Source: Saccharomyces paradoxus (taxonomy: Eukaryota; Ascomycota; Saccharomycetes; Saccharomycetales; Saccharomycetaceae). From it: a stretch of 64,000 bases of DNA. Position numbers and translations under genes: made by a program. The DNA is taken from positions 496,001 through 560,000 of the forward strand of contig NC_047499.1 of NCBI RefSeq assembly GCF_002079055.1, read 5' to 3'. The notes beneath the pieces are model-generated. The model saw only the letters and a list, made by a program, of their open reading frames with translations, was not told the origin of the DNA and did not search any database. Positions 41,424 through 51,633 of the stretch are shown piece by piece; within the stretch, counting starts at the first letter, position 1; each line of letters begins with the position of its first letter.

Positions 41424-41874
41424 GAAATTGTGGGGATTATTTTTCGCTCTTTTCATTTTCTTATAATTGTATACCATCAATAAACACAACAACCTTTAAT
41501 TTACGTAAAAATTATATTATGGTTTCTATATAACTTTCGCAATCTATACGCTTAGGTGAGTGATCGAGCTTGGCCCATTATGCTTGAGACCCATACATCC
41601 TAAAAGAAGCTTGACACACGTCAAAATCGACCAAAAACGGGTAAACGTCAACAAACGGAATTTCTTGACGCGAAATTGGGTTGTTTATGATGCTAGTAAT
41701 ATGTGGGATATGATATCGTGTATCTGTTTTTTTAATAAAAATTATAAGAAAGAAGGCATTCGAGACTGGCATATAGGGCTAGGCGTGGTATTTCAAGTGT
41801 ACTAACGCTATCAAAAATTGCCTAGGCTGTCCGTATTTTCATTTTATTTCATAATAACGAAATTAACAAGTCAT
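41424..41874. promoter_or_regulatory. RPS16A-FDO1 intergenic region
   Basis: This 451-bp spacer holds the RPS16A 3' end and FDO1 promoter. A Reb1-type CGGGTAA (TTACCCG on the minus strand) lies at 41638-41644, about 230 bp before FDO1. The ORFs here are short and overlap on both strands, so I do not support them. Confidence 0.45.
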
Positions 41875-42888
41875 ATGGCAATGGAAGAAAATAAACTGAG
41901 CGGGAATAAACCGATTCAACTAGCTTCCTGGTCGAACCAAACGGGGTCTCCAGAAAACAATGGTAGTGATGTACAAAGTGTTATTCAAAAAGCTTTGAAC
42001 CTGATCCGACAATTAAACAATAATGGGCTGATGAGCCCGATGGAAGAAGACCATTCGCAGCCTTCATCTTCACAGGAGACACTTAGTGTCGATAGAGAGA
42101 TTAATGAACAAAGCCGTTTGCGTCTTATCCAAACAAAAGGTAATAATTTACAGAAGGAAGTAGACACATATTCTGGCCTGGTGGATCCTGTGTACGCCAG
42201 AGAGAATATGCTAACCGTTTTGCAATCATTAGTCTCGCATCTGAATCAAGCTGTCAGCCAAATACAACAGTTAAAATTTAAGAATATGATCCTTACTTCA
42301 AACGAAAATAATATACAATCAAGGCATGAAGTGGAAGATAATCTCCAGAGACAACAATTTGAAAGAATGAAATGTCAATTTTTATTGGAACGTCAAAGTT
42401 TAAAGAACCAGTTACGAAAGCGAGAAAATAAAATTGTTAAATATAAGCAGAAGATCATTGAGAAGAATAAGAAATTAAACAATCTTGCGAAGGTTCTTAA
42501 CCAACATGCTATATCAGATACCTCTCAAATAGATAGTTTTAGTAGCTCCGCAAAGAAAACGCCTTCGTCGACCACAACGCCCCAAGAAACGAAGTCGGAC
42601 ATGCTGAACACTTTAGGAATATTGGCCACACACGTCTTAAAAGATGAAATTGATGATGATTCCGGAAATCAAACGATTTTACAACTGGCTGCAGGGAGTA
42701 TAAGCAACGATTGTAACACTACGGAGTTAGAAATTACGTGCAGTCCCGAAATGGGGAAGACTGTTCCACACAATCGACCAAATACTAAAGTTGAGTTAGT
42801 TCAGAGTCCACATGGGAATAGGACCCTCCAATTGCCCAAGATGAAAAGTTTTAGTACTATAGATGGAAGCATTAAAGATATTAAGTGA
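41875..42888 (+). CDS. FDO1: Fdo1, Fkh1-interacting protein
   Basis: Fdo1 (YMR144W, Forkhead one interacting) is reported to bind Fkh1 and influence donor choice in mating-type switching. I chose the ATG at 41875, giving 337 residues that begin MAMEENKLSGNKPIQLA as in S. cerevisiae (342 residues there). The frame is open 19 codons further upstream. A long coiled coil spans roughly 115-220, with a very basic section (ERQSLKNQLRKRENKIVKYKQ) near 175-200. The flanks are disordered and rich in Ser, Thr and Asn. No enzyme motif is visible. Confidence 0.92.
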   Translation: MAMEENKLSGNKPIQLASWSNQTGSPENNGSDVQSVIQKALNLIRQLNNNGLMSPMEEDHSQPSSSQETLSVDREINEQSRLRLIQTKGNNLQKEVDTYSGLVDPVYARENMLTVLQSLVSHLNQAVSQIQQLKFKNMILTSNENNIQSRHEVEDNLQRQQFERMKCQFLLERQSLKNQLRKRENKIVKYKQKIIEKNKKLNNLAKVLNQHAISDTSQIDSFSSSAKKTPSSTTTPQETKSDMLNTLGILATHVLKDEIDDDSGNQTILQLAAGSISNDCNTTELEITCSPEMGKTVPHNRPNTKVELVQSPHGNRTLQLPKMKSFSTIDGSIKDIK

Positions 42889-43336
42889 CTAAAGAACAGA
42901 AGAGCGTTTATTCTTAAAGGCAGAGATGTAAAAGGTCAATACCCGCCATTTTTTAGTTCATACTAGTCGATATTATTAACATTATATTACATATTTTTAT
43001 TTCTCTTAAAAATTAATCAGTTGATGATGGTTTATCTAAATATTGTTTTCTCCGGCTGGCATCCGTTATATTATCTCATCTCATTCATCTTCTCTATTTT
43101 TAGAACATATTTCCAGTCTTAGGCAACAAATGATAAATTATGATTATGTACATAAAAACAATATTAATCGCATTAGAAAAAAAAGGACGAAGCCTGTGCT
43201 AAAGTATCAATAAAAAAAAGAAATAATATGAAAGACAAAACAAACTAACTGGAAAAAAAAATGTAATAAAATAAAAATAAAATAAAACAAACTGATCATC
43301 ATTCAAAAAATGTTATTTTTTTTTCATTTATTTCTA
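42889..43336. other. Convergent 3' region between FDO1 and NDE1
   Basis: This very A/T-rich 448-bp spacer has many A runs on the plus strand from about 43180 onward. These look like the T-rich downstream elements of NDE1 on the minus strand. No gene or RNA is supported. Confidence 0.45.
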
Positions 43337-45019
43337 CTAGATAGATGAATCTCTACCCAAGAAATAAACTTTAGCCCAATCCATAGCGACAAGGACTCTA
43401 TTTCTAAAGGACAAACACATTGCTAGATAAGCAGATTTCCAGAATAGGAAAGTGAATGAGCCAGCTAACCTATATTTGGCTTCACCAACGGCAAGATCAG
43501 CGATGGCTTTATCTGAACCAATGTAAGCTAGGGCACCCTTATGGTTATATTTGAAATCTTCAACTTGTGACTGAATTTTGACAATCTGGTTCTTTAATCT
43601 GGCGGCTTCCGAGTCATCTTTAGAATGAGTCATTTTCCAATCCAATTGATCGATTTTATAAGCTTTCTTGAAATATTGAGCCAAGTATTCACCTTCTTGG
43701 TGGGCCACTTGTGCGGTAGGGAACAAACCAGGGTGGAAAGTACAATCACCAATGGCGAAAATAGAGCCTTTAGCACCCAGCAATTGAAGTTTGTTATCTA
43801 TCAACAAACCACGTCTTGAATCCTGTTCCTCTAATTTAGACATTAAGTTTTTGGAGACTTCCCTTGGCGCATTACCTGTGGCCCAAACTAACACACCATA
43901 CGGTATACTTTCAATATCGCCATCACCAGTTTTGGCGGTTATAGTGGTAGCGTCAACTTTCTTAACCATTGTTTTCAATCTTAAATCAATCTTTTCCTCT
44001 TTGAATAAATCTTGAGCATAGTCAACGAGATACTTGTCAAACATGTTCAAAATGTTTGGCAAAGCCTCCACCAAAGTGACTTTAATTTCTTTACTCAATT
44101 CGGGCATCCATTTTCTCAAGTCCTGGTCAACGTAATCTCTTAATTCAGCGGCAAATTCAACACCAGTGGGCCCACCACCAACGACAACAAAACTCAACAA
44201 TCTCGCCCTTTCAGGATCTTTTGGAGACAGAGAGGCAGCTTTTTCAATACTGGACATGATTTTTAATCTGATTTCTTGAGCGTCGGAAATTTCCTTCAAG
44301 AAAGAAGAATATTCGTAAACACCTGGGGTACCGAAAGTGTTTGGCTGAGCACCCACACCGACAACTAGGTAGTCGTATTTCAAATCCAAGTCGTAATCAT
44401 TATTCTTGGCAGATGATTTGACCTTGATTGTTTTGTTTTCAGGATCAACGTCATATGCTTCAGCTTCGTAATAATGGACTTCACCATGCGATCTTCTAGC
44501 AATAGTTCTGACAGGTTCGACAATGGATTTCAATTCAATGGTACCCACTGGGGTAGATGGCAATAACGGAGTGAAGAGAAAATAATTCCTTGGAGAAACA
44601 ACAACAACATTATACAACGTAGTATCCAAATTTTTCAAAAGCGACACAGACCCCCAACCAGAGCCCAGAATTACCAACGTCTTTCTCTTCGATCCGTTGG
44701 GAAAAGTATCCGATTGAGGAACTTGTGTAGAAGGATTAGCTTCCCTGTAAAGTGAGTAGGAAACATAAGCCGTACCCGCCAGAGCAGAATACAATAAAGC
44801 CTTCAAAGTAAACTTCCCAGTTCTCTTGAAAAAGGACTGCTTCGCAACAACACTGGTAGTGGGCGCCACTTTTTGCAAAATCACTTTCTTGTCCTGTAGC
44901 AAATTTCTTGCTGCATGGAACGATCTATTTTTGGCACAGTTCGCAAGGCCTGGCTTGCTCTGTAGACTAAACCTGGGGGAATTAGCCCACAATGTTTTCA
45001 TTAATGATTGTCTAATCAT
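43337..45019 (-). CDS. NDE1: External mitochondrial NADH dehydrogenase Nde1
   Basis: Nde1 (YMR145C) is a type II NADH:ubiquinone oxidoreductase on the outer face of the inner mitochondrial membrane; it passes electrons from cytosolic NADH to ubiquinone without pumping protons. The product is 560 residues. The N-terminus is a basic, Ser-rich presequence ([18 protein letters not shown]). A hydrophobic stretch near 74-90 may anchor it. The FAD dinucleotide-fold motif GSGWGS begins at 119. The second fold, [16 protein letters not shown] (near 275), binds NADH. FAIGDC near 420 is the late FAD motif. Length and motifs fit Nde1; Nde2 and Ndi1 are the main alternatives, excluded by synteny. Confidence 0.96.
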   Translation of the reverse strand: MIRQSLMKTLWANSPRFSLQSKPGLANCAKNRSFHAARNLLQDKKVILQKVAPTTSVVAKQSFFKRTGKFTLKALLYSALAGTAYVSYSLYREANPSTQVPQSDTFPNGSKRKTLVILGSGWGSVSLLKNLDTTLYNVVVVSPRNYFLFTPLLPSTPVGTIELKSIVEPVRTIARRSHGEVHYYEAEAYDVDPENKTIKVKSSAKNNDYDLDLKYDYLVVGVGAQPNTFGTPGVYEYSSFLKEISDAQEIRLKIMSSIEKAASLSPKDPERARLLSFVVVGGGPTGVEFAAELRDYVDQDLRKWMPELSKEIKVTLVEALPNILNMFDKYLVDYAQDLFKEEKIDLRLKTMVKKVDATTITAKTGDGDIESIPYGVLVWATGNAPREVSKNLMSKLEEQDSRRGLLIDNKLQLLGAKGSIFAIGDCTFHPGLFPTAQVAHQEGEYLAQYFKKAYKIDQLDWKMTHSKDDSEAARLKNQIVKIQSQVEDFKYNHKGALAYIGSDKAIADLAVGEAKYRLAGSFTFLFWKSAYLAMCLSFRNRVLVAMDWAKVYFLGRDSSI

Positions 45020-46028
45020 TATTATTGGTTAATTTTTTTTATTTGTTCTAATAACTCAATATTATGATGCTATGTGAAGAATATTAGTGTGAAAATTTTT
45101 TTTCCTTTTTCTCTCTTTAATTGGTTTACCAGAATATATAATAAAAGACAGTAGCTGCGTATAAATTTGGTCTAAATACTAAACATGCAAAAGAAATAAT
45201 GAAGATAAAAACAATCGGCACACTTATAGTTCTAGCCCAATAACACAAAAGCGGAAAAAACCAAAAATTAGAACAGGCCAATGAGCGTTGTCTTATATAA
45301 CACAACTTCTTTTATATATACACCCAAGAAGGGAGAGTGAAAATAGGAACAGCACATGCTTCGAGACAACGGAAAAGAACATAAGGAGCGATCCATGTAT
45401 GCCAAAACTCTTCTCATTGCCGAGCCATGTATCGCCATCCCGATGGTGATAGTTGTGAATGCAAATACCGCTGAGACCAGAGCAATGCCATAGTAAGGAC
45501 CAGGGCATCTCGAGCATCGTGGAGAAGATCCCTGTCGTTTTCCTTTTTCAGCTCAAAAACAAATGCGATCGACGGGATCGCGGCAACTTTTTATCGGCCG
45601 GAATGGTTGAGCTAGGGCGTCGCCGTGAGAGGCGGGGTAGAGTTAAAATTGTAGTTTTTTTTTCCGTAGTGCCGTGCTGCCATCACCGAGTCTCGGCATT
45701 GCGTATAATGAGGGTGAGTGCGAGGGTTATTTAGCAAGTTAGTTAAACCCGCCTATGCCCGGGAACTGCATACAGGGAAGATCTCCCAGAAGATTATCTC
45801 GAAGGGGAGGGGTATGTTTTTTCCCCTGGTGGTTGAAGTGACTTGCTATTAAAGTAATAAAAAGTCTAAAATTTATATGGGCCGGTCTGCCGTATCAAGG
45901 TATGTGAACTATCACAAAAGACGAAACGATATCCACAGTTCGGGTTTCATATCCTTATATATATATACGTAAACGTATATGCATATATGTATGTTTACTA
46001 TACATCAACATCAGCATTAGCGTCAACA
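45020..46028. promoter_or_regulatory. Long region between NDE1 promoter and TIF34 3' end
   Basis: This 1.0-kb region lies upstream of NDE1. CCAAT boxes (near 45120 reversed and 45275) are compatible with Hap2/3/4 control of a respiratory gene. A cluster of stress-response-type elements, AGGGG at 45803-45807 and 45808-45812 plus CCCCT at 45823-45827, lies nearly 800 bp from NDE1. An imperfectly TA-rich inverted repeat (ATATACGT/ACGTATAT, 45963-45980) sits in the TIF34 3' region. The 91-codon ORF at 45459 is not supported. Confidence 0.45.
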
Positions 46029-47072
46029 TTAATTAGCTTCTTGCATGTGCTCTTTGGCTTCAGCGGCCTTCTCCACGTCGTATTTGAAATCAAAGTAAGA
46101 TTTTTCGAAATGGTGTAGACGTATGAACCCATCCTCACCACCGGAAGCATAACTTGTACCCTGTGGGCTAATGGCAACGGTGTTCAAGGGACCGAAATGA
46201 CCTTGTACTCTGCCGATTTCTTCTTCAAAGATCTTGTGATAGAATCTGGCTTCGAACTTACCTTCGTTGGCACTGGTAGTGGTGACATCCTTGGCCTCTT
46301 GACCACCACCAAGAATAATGAATTCCTTCAATGGAGTGATGACGGCGGTGTTTAGAGGACAGTCCGTTTCGTATTTCTTAAGAACTTGTAGAGTTGACAC
46401 GTCAACCAAGAATGAGTTGGTATCTCTGGATGATGTGATAAAGTATGTTAAATCAGGAGAAAATTGCATGTCACTGATGGACTTTTCGTGCAAATCGATG
46501 GAATCCACGTATTCGTAGTTGTTAGACACATCGTATTTACTGATCTTACCGTCTTTATGACCTGCAATGATGTATTTGCCCTTAGTTGACCATCCGGCCA
46601 CGGTGGCAGCGTCTAAACCTTCATGAGTGATAATCTTATGAATTGGTTCTTCGGAGACCTTCGTTAACTCATGAGTGGCGGAATCCCTTTCAATTTCGTA
46701 TATGTTAATAGAACCTGGATTTTTCATGACGTTGTCTAAGATAGCTAGAAAGTAGTTACCGCATGGAGAAAATTCGACTCTCTTAACGGGAACGGGCGAC
46801 TTCCATGTGGCAATACATTGCCCGTTTGATACATCCCATAATTTTATACTATAATCAGCACTCCCTGTAACACAGTACTTGGTAAAACAGTCTACATCGA
46901 TAGACCAAATGGTACCAGTATGGCCATCCAAGGTACCTAATCTCTCACCGTTCAACGAATACCAAACACTGGCTGAGCTATCTTTCGAACATGAAAACAG
47001 TAAATCACCTTCTTTGTTGTACTTCACCTGAGTTAATGGACGTTCATGACCTGTTAATTTGATAGCCTTCAT
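46029..47072 (-). CDS. TIF34: Translation initiation factor eIF3i (Tif34)
   Basis: Tif34 (YMR146C) is the eIF3i subunit, which with eIF3g (Tif35) and eIF3b (Prt1) supports scanning and 48S complex assembly. The product is 347 residues, the S. cerevisiae length, and forms a seven-bladed WD40 propeller. Repeats are easy to see: SCSKDSSASVWYS, TGSADYSIKLWDVS, AGHKDGKISKYDVS and SGGEDGFIRLHHFE. The N-terminus MKAIKLTGHERPLTQV starts the first blade. Codon use is biased towards the highly expressed set. Its 3' end faces NDE1's upstream region, and its start faces the LDO locus. Confidence 0.97.
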   Translation of the reverse strand: MKAIKLTGHERPLTQVKYNKEGDLLFSCSKDSSASVWYSLNGERLGTLDGHTGTIWSIDVDCFTKYCVTGSADYSIKLWDVSNGQCIATWKSPVPVKRVEFSPCGNYFLAILDNVMKNPGSINIYEIERDSATHELTKVSEEPIHKIITHEGLDAATVAGWSTKGKYIIAGHKDGKISKYDVSNNYEYVDSIDLHEKSISDMQFSPDLTYFITSSRDTNSFLVDVSTLQVLKKYETDCPLNTAVITPLKEFIILGGGQEAKDVTTTSANEGKFEARFYHKIFEEEIGRVQGHFGPLNTVAISPQGTSYASGGEDGFIRLHHFEKSYFDFKYDVEKAAEAKEHMQEAN

Positions 47073-47728
47073 ATTCTGTTGCTTTTGCTATTTCTTTCTG
47101 TCTTCTCTTCTGGTAGTTATCCAACGACCTTGCGTGTATTCCTTGCCTCATATTCATCAGTAACTCTTCTGCAAAATTTTCTGTTCGTTTCGACTATTCG
47201 AAATTTTTCAGCGGCCGGAAAAAAATCCAAAAAAAAAAAAATGCGAAACTGAAGGTAACTTGCAGGGTAATAAACATCTGTTATGTACAACGGCTATATA
47301 GAACCTTACTATATTCACACAGTGACATGTTCTCGAACCTATCAACAAATTGGCGTTAATGAGCTAAATCCCATAACCTTAGCTGTGATAAAGGACTTTT
47401 CTTTTATGGGAAAGTTCGGAGGATAAGGCGAACCCAAAGGGCCTGCAAAACAAGGCTTCTCATACATGTCAATCACACCCGTATTGTAGGTTTTTTATTA
47501 GCTCAAGCGGGTTTTTCAACTCTTCCGCTGCTTTCTGTTTGTTAATAAATATGTTGGAGATATCTCCTGTATGGGTAATATGTAAAAAAAAGAAAAATAA
47601 AAGAAGCATGATCGGGCTACAATGGATAAAAAAAAAAGAAAATTGACTACTCACACAAATTTGGTATACAACTGTACTTCCAAGACAAGTTAAACAGATA
47701 ACGAATACCTGAAACATCCAGTATTCTC
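47073..47728. promoter_or_regulatory. Divergent TIF34-LDO45 intergenic region
   Basis: This 656-bp divergent region contains A-rich tracts (near 47228-47240, 47583-47600 and 47627-47640) and no supported gene. The minus ORFs at 47469 and 47690 are low-complexity readings of these tracts. Confidence 0.45.
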
Positions 47729-49381
47729 ATGGCAGCTAGAAATCGCAGAAAAAATAACAAGAAAAAGTCTCTTTTGGGAACGAGCGCTGCTCAAGAAAAG
47801 AACGCGACGTATGTGCTCGTTGCAGAGGAATTGCAAGAAAATACAATTGATGTAAACATGGGTACTGTAGCACCGCCGACGGGACACCACGAGAACTCCA
47901 TGCCAGCGAAAGAATTCAAGCACCAGCAGAAATTAGAGCCAATAGACGAACATGAAGATGGCGAAGACGAATTATTGATGAAATTCAAGTCCATGACAAA
48001 ATGCTCGGGTCCCGTTACTGAGGCTGACGTTCAAAAGCTGCTCCTAAGCTATGCTTTCACAAGCGCTTCAATCCAGGAGGACGAAAACGAAGAAGACGAA
48101 GGAGAATGGCTTCGCCATCCTATTAAATCGTCGTCGCCATCCGCTTCTTCTTTGTCCGCCTATTTCCAATCCTTCGTCGAAAAATGCAAACAAGTTTTCT
48201 ATAAATTCAGCCTACATATAATAGAAAAATTGAGTGCTCTACAAAATAGCTTATACGAAGTATTTTGGATCATCGTTATTTATGTAAACTACTGGTTCCC
48301 CAATGTGGGCGACTATTTAAGGTATGTCTGTCACAACTTTTTCCACAATAAAGCAATTGTCAAATTACTAACATGCATTTTTACCTGCAATCTCAACCAT
48401 CTCCACCCAATGAACAAGCACAATATAGAAAGAAGGACCAGCCCTGCATTTAAAAGGTTGTCTTTTTTACAGTAGTCCTCCTCCTTAGCGCGGCTAATCA
48501 AGTTTAACGTACTTTTTGTTTTCGCTTTTTTTTTTTTTTTTTTGGCCCGTTAGACCAAGCGGGTTAATTATTTTTTAAGGATAGAGGCTACCACAATCAT
48601 GAGAAAGATACCATGTACTTGTAGGTTTTCTGGCTTTTTTCTATGGCTGTTTGCTGGCATGCATATTCGGAGCCGGTTTTGATATATCATAATCACCTAT
48701 TTTTGAAGCAATACTTTTGGACGACAAGATAGCATTAGCATCAAAATTTCCCTATCAAAGAGTCATTTCCGTGCACTTCGTGAAAAATTCGTTCAGAACG
48801 GTCAGCGAACACTTAAGAATATCTACTTTTGCTTTCAAGAAAAGCCTTACCTGACAGCGTTTAAGGTCTCCTTTGCCATTGGACTTATTATCCCGTGCTC
48901 CCTACTTTTTTTGATAATGGTTTCTACCGCTACTTTTTTCTTTTTTATCTACTTACTACTCTTCGTAGTGATAGGGTTCTTCTCGTCGTTGTTCATAATT
49001 CCCCTGTTGGGCATTTCCTTTGTTTTTGCCATTGGCGTGGTATCATTTGGATTCTGCAGCAATATGAGTTTCAAAATGGCACAACTCGTTTATGTTCGAG
49101 CTGACACTTTCTTGAAAAAAGTCCTCGACAAAATGGCCCTGCAAACAGAGGCAGCACAACCACAGGAACCACAGGAACCAGGGGAACCACAGGAAGCACC
49201 TTCCACATTAAGGCCGGTATCCAATCCAACTATTCCAAGCCCACTAAGACAAACGGCGCGCCCCTCTAAGTTCGTCACTGAAGAAGATGTTATTTTCGAA
49301 CCTGTTAGTGCTCAGAGTGCCATTGCCCGTTCTTTAGAGACCACAGCTAAGAAAGCGGGTAACGGGTTTCAGCTTTCTTAA
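47729..49381 (+). CDS. LDO45: Lipid droplet organisation protein Ldo45 (spliced YMR147W-YMR148W)
   Basis: Ldo45 is the long product of the LDO locus: part of YMR147W is spliced onto an N-terminally extended YMR148W. It acts at seipin-associated ER-lipid droplet sites. Exon 1 is 47729-48321, ending directly before GTATGT (48322-48327). The best acceptor that keeps the frame open is the AG at 48707-48708, with 48732 and 48738 as alternatives. With 48708 the protein is 421 residues. A TACTAAC occurs at 48366-48372, unusually near the donor and far from the acceptor; the true branchpoint may be a weaker site near 48685-48695. Exon 1 encodes a basic start ([14 protein letters not shown]) and a hydrophobic stretch near 175-195. 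Unspliced, the frame stops at 48475 (248 residues). Confidence 0.7.
48526..48543 (+). repeat. T18 homopolymer in the LDO45 intron
   Basis: Eighteen consecutive T lie between the YMR147W stop (48475) and the start of the Ldo16 ORF, within the Ldo45 intron. It may serve as the promoter T-tract for the short transcript. Confidence 0.8.
48917..49381 (+). CDS. OSW5: Lipid droplet organisation protein Ldo16/Osw5
   Basis: Ldo16 (YMR148W, OSW5) is the short product of the LDO locus and shares its C-terminal sequence with Ldo45. The ATG at 48917 gives 154 residues beginning [16 protein letters not shown] (148 in S. cerevisiae). Two adjacent hydrophobic segments at about 3-20 and 22-45 form a membrane hairpin, as in many lipid-droplet proteins. 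The hydrophilic tail contains a repeat of the tetrapeptide-like [12 protein letters not shown] near 80-95, longer than the S. cerevisiae form I recall; that repeat explains the extra residues. The frame is open upstream to 48707, which is what allows the spliced Ldo45 form. It ends [13 protein letters not shown]-like, as in the family. Confidence 0.9.
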   Translation: MVSTATFFFFIYLLLFVVIGFFSSLFIIPLLGISFVFAIGVVSFGFCSNMSFKMAQLVYVRADTFLKKVLDKMALQTEAAQPQEPQEPGEPQEAPSTLRPVSNPTIPSPLRQTARPSKFVTEEDVIFEPVSAQSAIARSLETTAKKAGNGFQLS

Positions 49382-49566
49382 CCTTGGCAATTAAAAAAAA
49401 ACATTTTTCGCATGTTCAGCAGGTCAATAATAATAATATCCTTATAAAATACACTCAGTTTTTATTACATACGAGCTTCTAGTATATATATATACACGTA
49501 TATCTTAGCTTTAGCGATCTTCTAATATTGCGGTTTATAACGTAGACCATAAAAGAAACGGAGCAG

Positions 49567-50427
49567 ATGCAATTCTTCAAAACACTTGTGATTTTGGTGT
49601 CGTGCATATCGGTTGCCCTCGCTTACGTGGCACAAGATGTTCATGTATCATTCCCCTCTACCAAGGGAAAAACCAGCGTAATGATCGGTAAGGTCCAACC
49701 CAAACAAGGAACCGATGGAACTGCTCCAACAACAATCGCAGTTGATAACCCTAACGAGGTTATTCAAGTAAATTTCGCCATTGACTCCGCCAACAAACCT
49801 TTCCAGAACACCTTATTGGTAGGTCTACCTAATAAGAACCTAGAAATGACTTTTGAACCCGAAATCAAGGACAATGGTAAGTTATCCATGTATAACTACA
49901 AGATAGATTTAGCCAAGCTGGATGCTGCTTTGTTACAGGAGGCCTCTAGATCAGTGGAACCAATAAAGGCAACTTTGATCCTAGCGTCCTCTACCGCCAA
50001 ACCAAAGGAAAACTTGTTTAGGGAAATCCTGCAACTGGACTTGAACTTCAATGTAGATCACTCCGATTCATCTTTAGTTGACAAATTCAGCATTAAGCCA
50101 GAAATCCATCATATATTCCATACTGAACCAAAGAGAGTTGCCAAGCCAATAGCTGTGATTTTTGTTGCAATTATCGTCATTACTATTTTATCGTTAATCG
50201 TCACTTGGTTGAATTCCTGTGCTGCCGCATTCAATAACATCCCAACCGGTATCAATGCTGTATACTTTCTAGGTTTCATCGCAACCATTGTTGGGTTTGA
50301 AGTTATCTTCGCCAGGTATTATTTGGGTACAAGCATTTTTGAAACTTTATTTTCCTCTTTGTACTTGGGCGCTCCAGGCTTATTGACCTCTACCAAGTTC
50401 CTGAGATCTTTTGGCCAAACAATCTAG
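49567..50427 (+). CDS. SWP1: Oligosaccharyltransferase subunit Swp1
   Basis: Swp1 (YMR149W) is the ribophorin II homologue of the oligosaccharyltransferase complex, which transfers glycans to Asn in the ER lumen. The product is 286 residues, the S. cerevisiae length. A signal peptide occupies about 1-19 (MQFFKTLVILVSCISVALA). The luminal domain runs to about 195. Three hydrophobic segments follow, at about 198-218 (IAVIFVAIIVITILSLIV), 230-250 and 258-275. The tandem gene order with LDO and the convergent IMP1 agree with S. cerevisiae. Confidence 0.97.
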   Translation: MQFFKTLVILVSCISVALAYVAQDVHVSFPSTKGKTSVMIGKVQPKQGTDGTAPTTIAVDNPNEVIQVNFAIDSANKPFQNTLLVGLPNKNLEMTFEPEIKDNGKLSMYNYKIDLAKLDAALLQEASRSVEPIKATLILASSTAKPKENLFREILQLDLNFNVDHSDSSLVDKFSIKPEIHHIFHTEPKRVAKPIAVIFVAIIVITILSLIVTWLNSCAAAFNNIPTGINAVYFLGFIATIVGFEVIFARYYLGTSIFETLFSSLYLGAPGLLTSTKFLRSFGQTI

Positions 50428-50506
50428 GGCTGCCCTTCTGAAGGTGAAATATATATATATATTTATATACTTTACTTACGTATAAAAAGACAGATTCCGA
50501 AACGAA

Positions 50507-51079
50507 TCAATTGCTCTTAGCCTGTACATCTACAAATGTATTATTGATCCATTTGAAACCCCAAATATTGTGTCTCGAACCATCCCAAAACGGCTTGTCG
50601 AAATTATTAGCAGCTACAATCTTACCCATGATCAGACCCATGGGTAATGCATTGTATGTTCTTGAATCTAATGAATGTGATAAATTATCCCCTGTTACCC
50701 AAACGTGACCTTCAGGGACTTTAATATACGTACCAAACCTCTCTTCATCGACTAGCACGTCACCAACGTAATTAACTATCGTACTGGGGTCCACAAGCAC
50801 CAGATCGCCAGCCATACCGGTAATCCTTTTGCAAATTCTGTGATTAGGGTCAGTAGGTTTCAATGCCACTATGCAATCACCCATTTTTATGCCTTTACCA
50901 TTTTGGAAATTCTTCAAGACATGCACATAATCATTGGTCGCTGATAGTGTTGGCAACATCGATTCTCCTCTCGTCTCCGTAAACTCATATGCATACAAAT
51001 GTATTATATGCAACAAGCATAAGGACCTGATTGCATAAGAAAAAGTTTTCGACCAAATGGGAAGTGTACCAATCGTCAT
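50507..51079 (-). CDS. IMP1: Mitochondrial inner membrane peptidase Imp1
   Basis: Imp1 (YMR150C) is a catalytic subunit of the inner membrane peptidase, a type I signal peptidase relative that matures proteins such as Cox2, cytochrome b2 and Mcr1. The product is 190 residues. The Ser/Lys dyad is visible: Ser40 in RGESMLPTL and Lys84 in RICKRITG. A later signal-peptidase motif, GHVWVTGDNLSHSLDSR, lies near 124-140. A hydrophobic segment at about 12-30 anchors it. It converges on SWP1. Confidence 0.97.
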   Translation of the reverse strand: MTIGTLPIWSKTFSYAIRSLCLLHIIHLYAYEFTETRGESMLPTLSATNDYVHVLKNFQNGKGIKMGDCIVALKPTDPNHRICKRITGMAGDLVLVDPSTIVNYVGDVLVDEERFGTYIKVPEGHVWVTGDNLSHSLDSRTYNALPMGLIMGKIVAANNFDKPFWDGSRHNIWGFKWINNTFVDVQAKSN

Positions 51080-51633
51080 TCCTAGTATCGTACACGGTTT
51101 AGTGATCCACCGTCTTATTGGTCTATTTTTACTTGCAAGTATGCTGGAGCATTTTCATTGAAGGCATATTTTTCCCCCAGAAATGCTTGGTTCCCAGCAT
51201 GTTGTGAACTTACTATGCGATTCAAACCAACAGAACGGAAAATTCAAAGAAAAGGTCAGAATAACCAAGTCCACATTCGAGAGAAGATAAGTTACGGTGA
51301 GTTTAACATCGTACTATGAAATTATAAACTGGGCTCACGACACAAGATTAATTGGCAAGAAAACGACCCATTATGTAACTTCTGAAGTAAAACATTAAAT
51401 ACTTCATACCACTATACGCATAAAGATTATTTGCCCTTCCTTTATGTCGTTGCCGGCGATTTTCTTTTCGTGGATCCCTGCTGTAATATTCCTCCAGCGC
51501 CCTTGAAAGAGTAGGAAAAATGAAATACTCGGTCCTCCATTTAATAGAGAAAATACGACCTTTATTTGAATGTATATAAACTAGATTATTTGGGCATTTC
51601 TATTATAAAACAACAAAGCAATTCCTCAAAACT
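51080..51633. promoter_or_regulatory. Divergent IMP1-YIM1 intergenic region
   Basis: This 554-bp divergent region drives IMP1 and YIM1. I see no RNA gene, repeat or exact factor site that stands out; a TATA-like TATATAAA lies near 51574 before YIM1. Confidence 0.4.

Noticed and set aside
45459-45734. 91-codon ORF upstream of NDE1
   Set aside because: Its composition is driven by the local Arg/Gly-rich reading of GC patches, and it has no recognisable features or conserved position.
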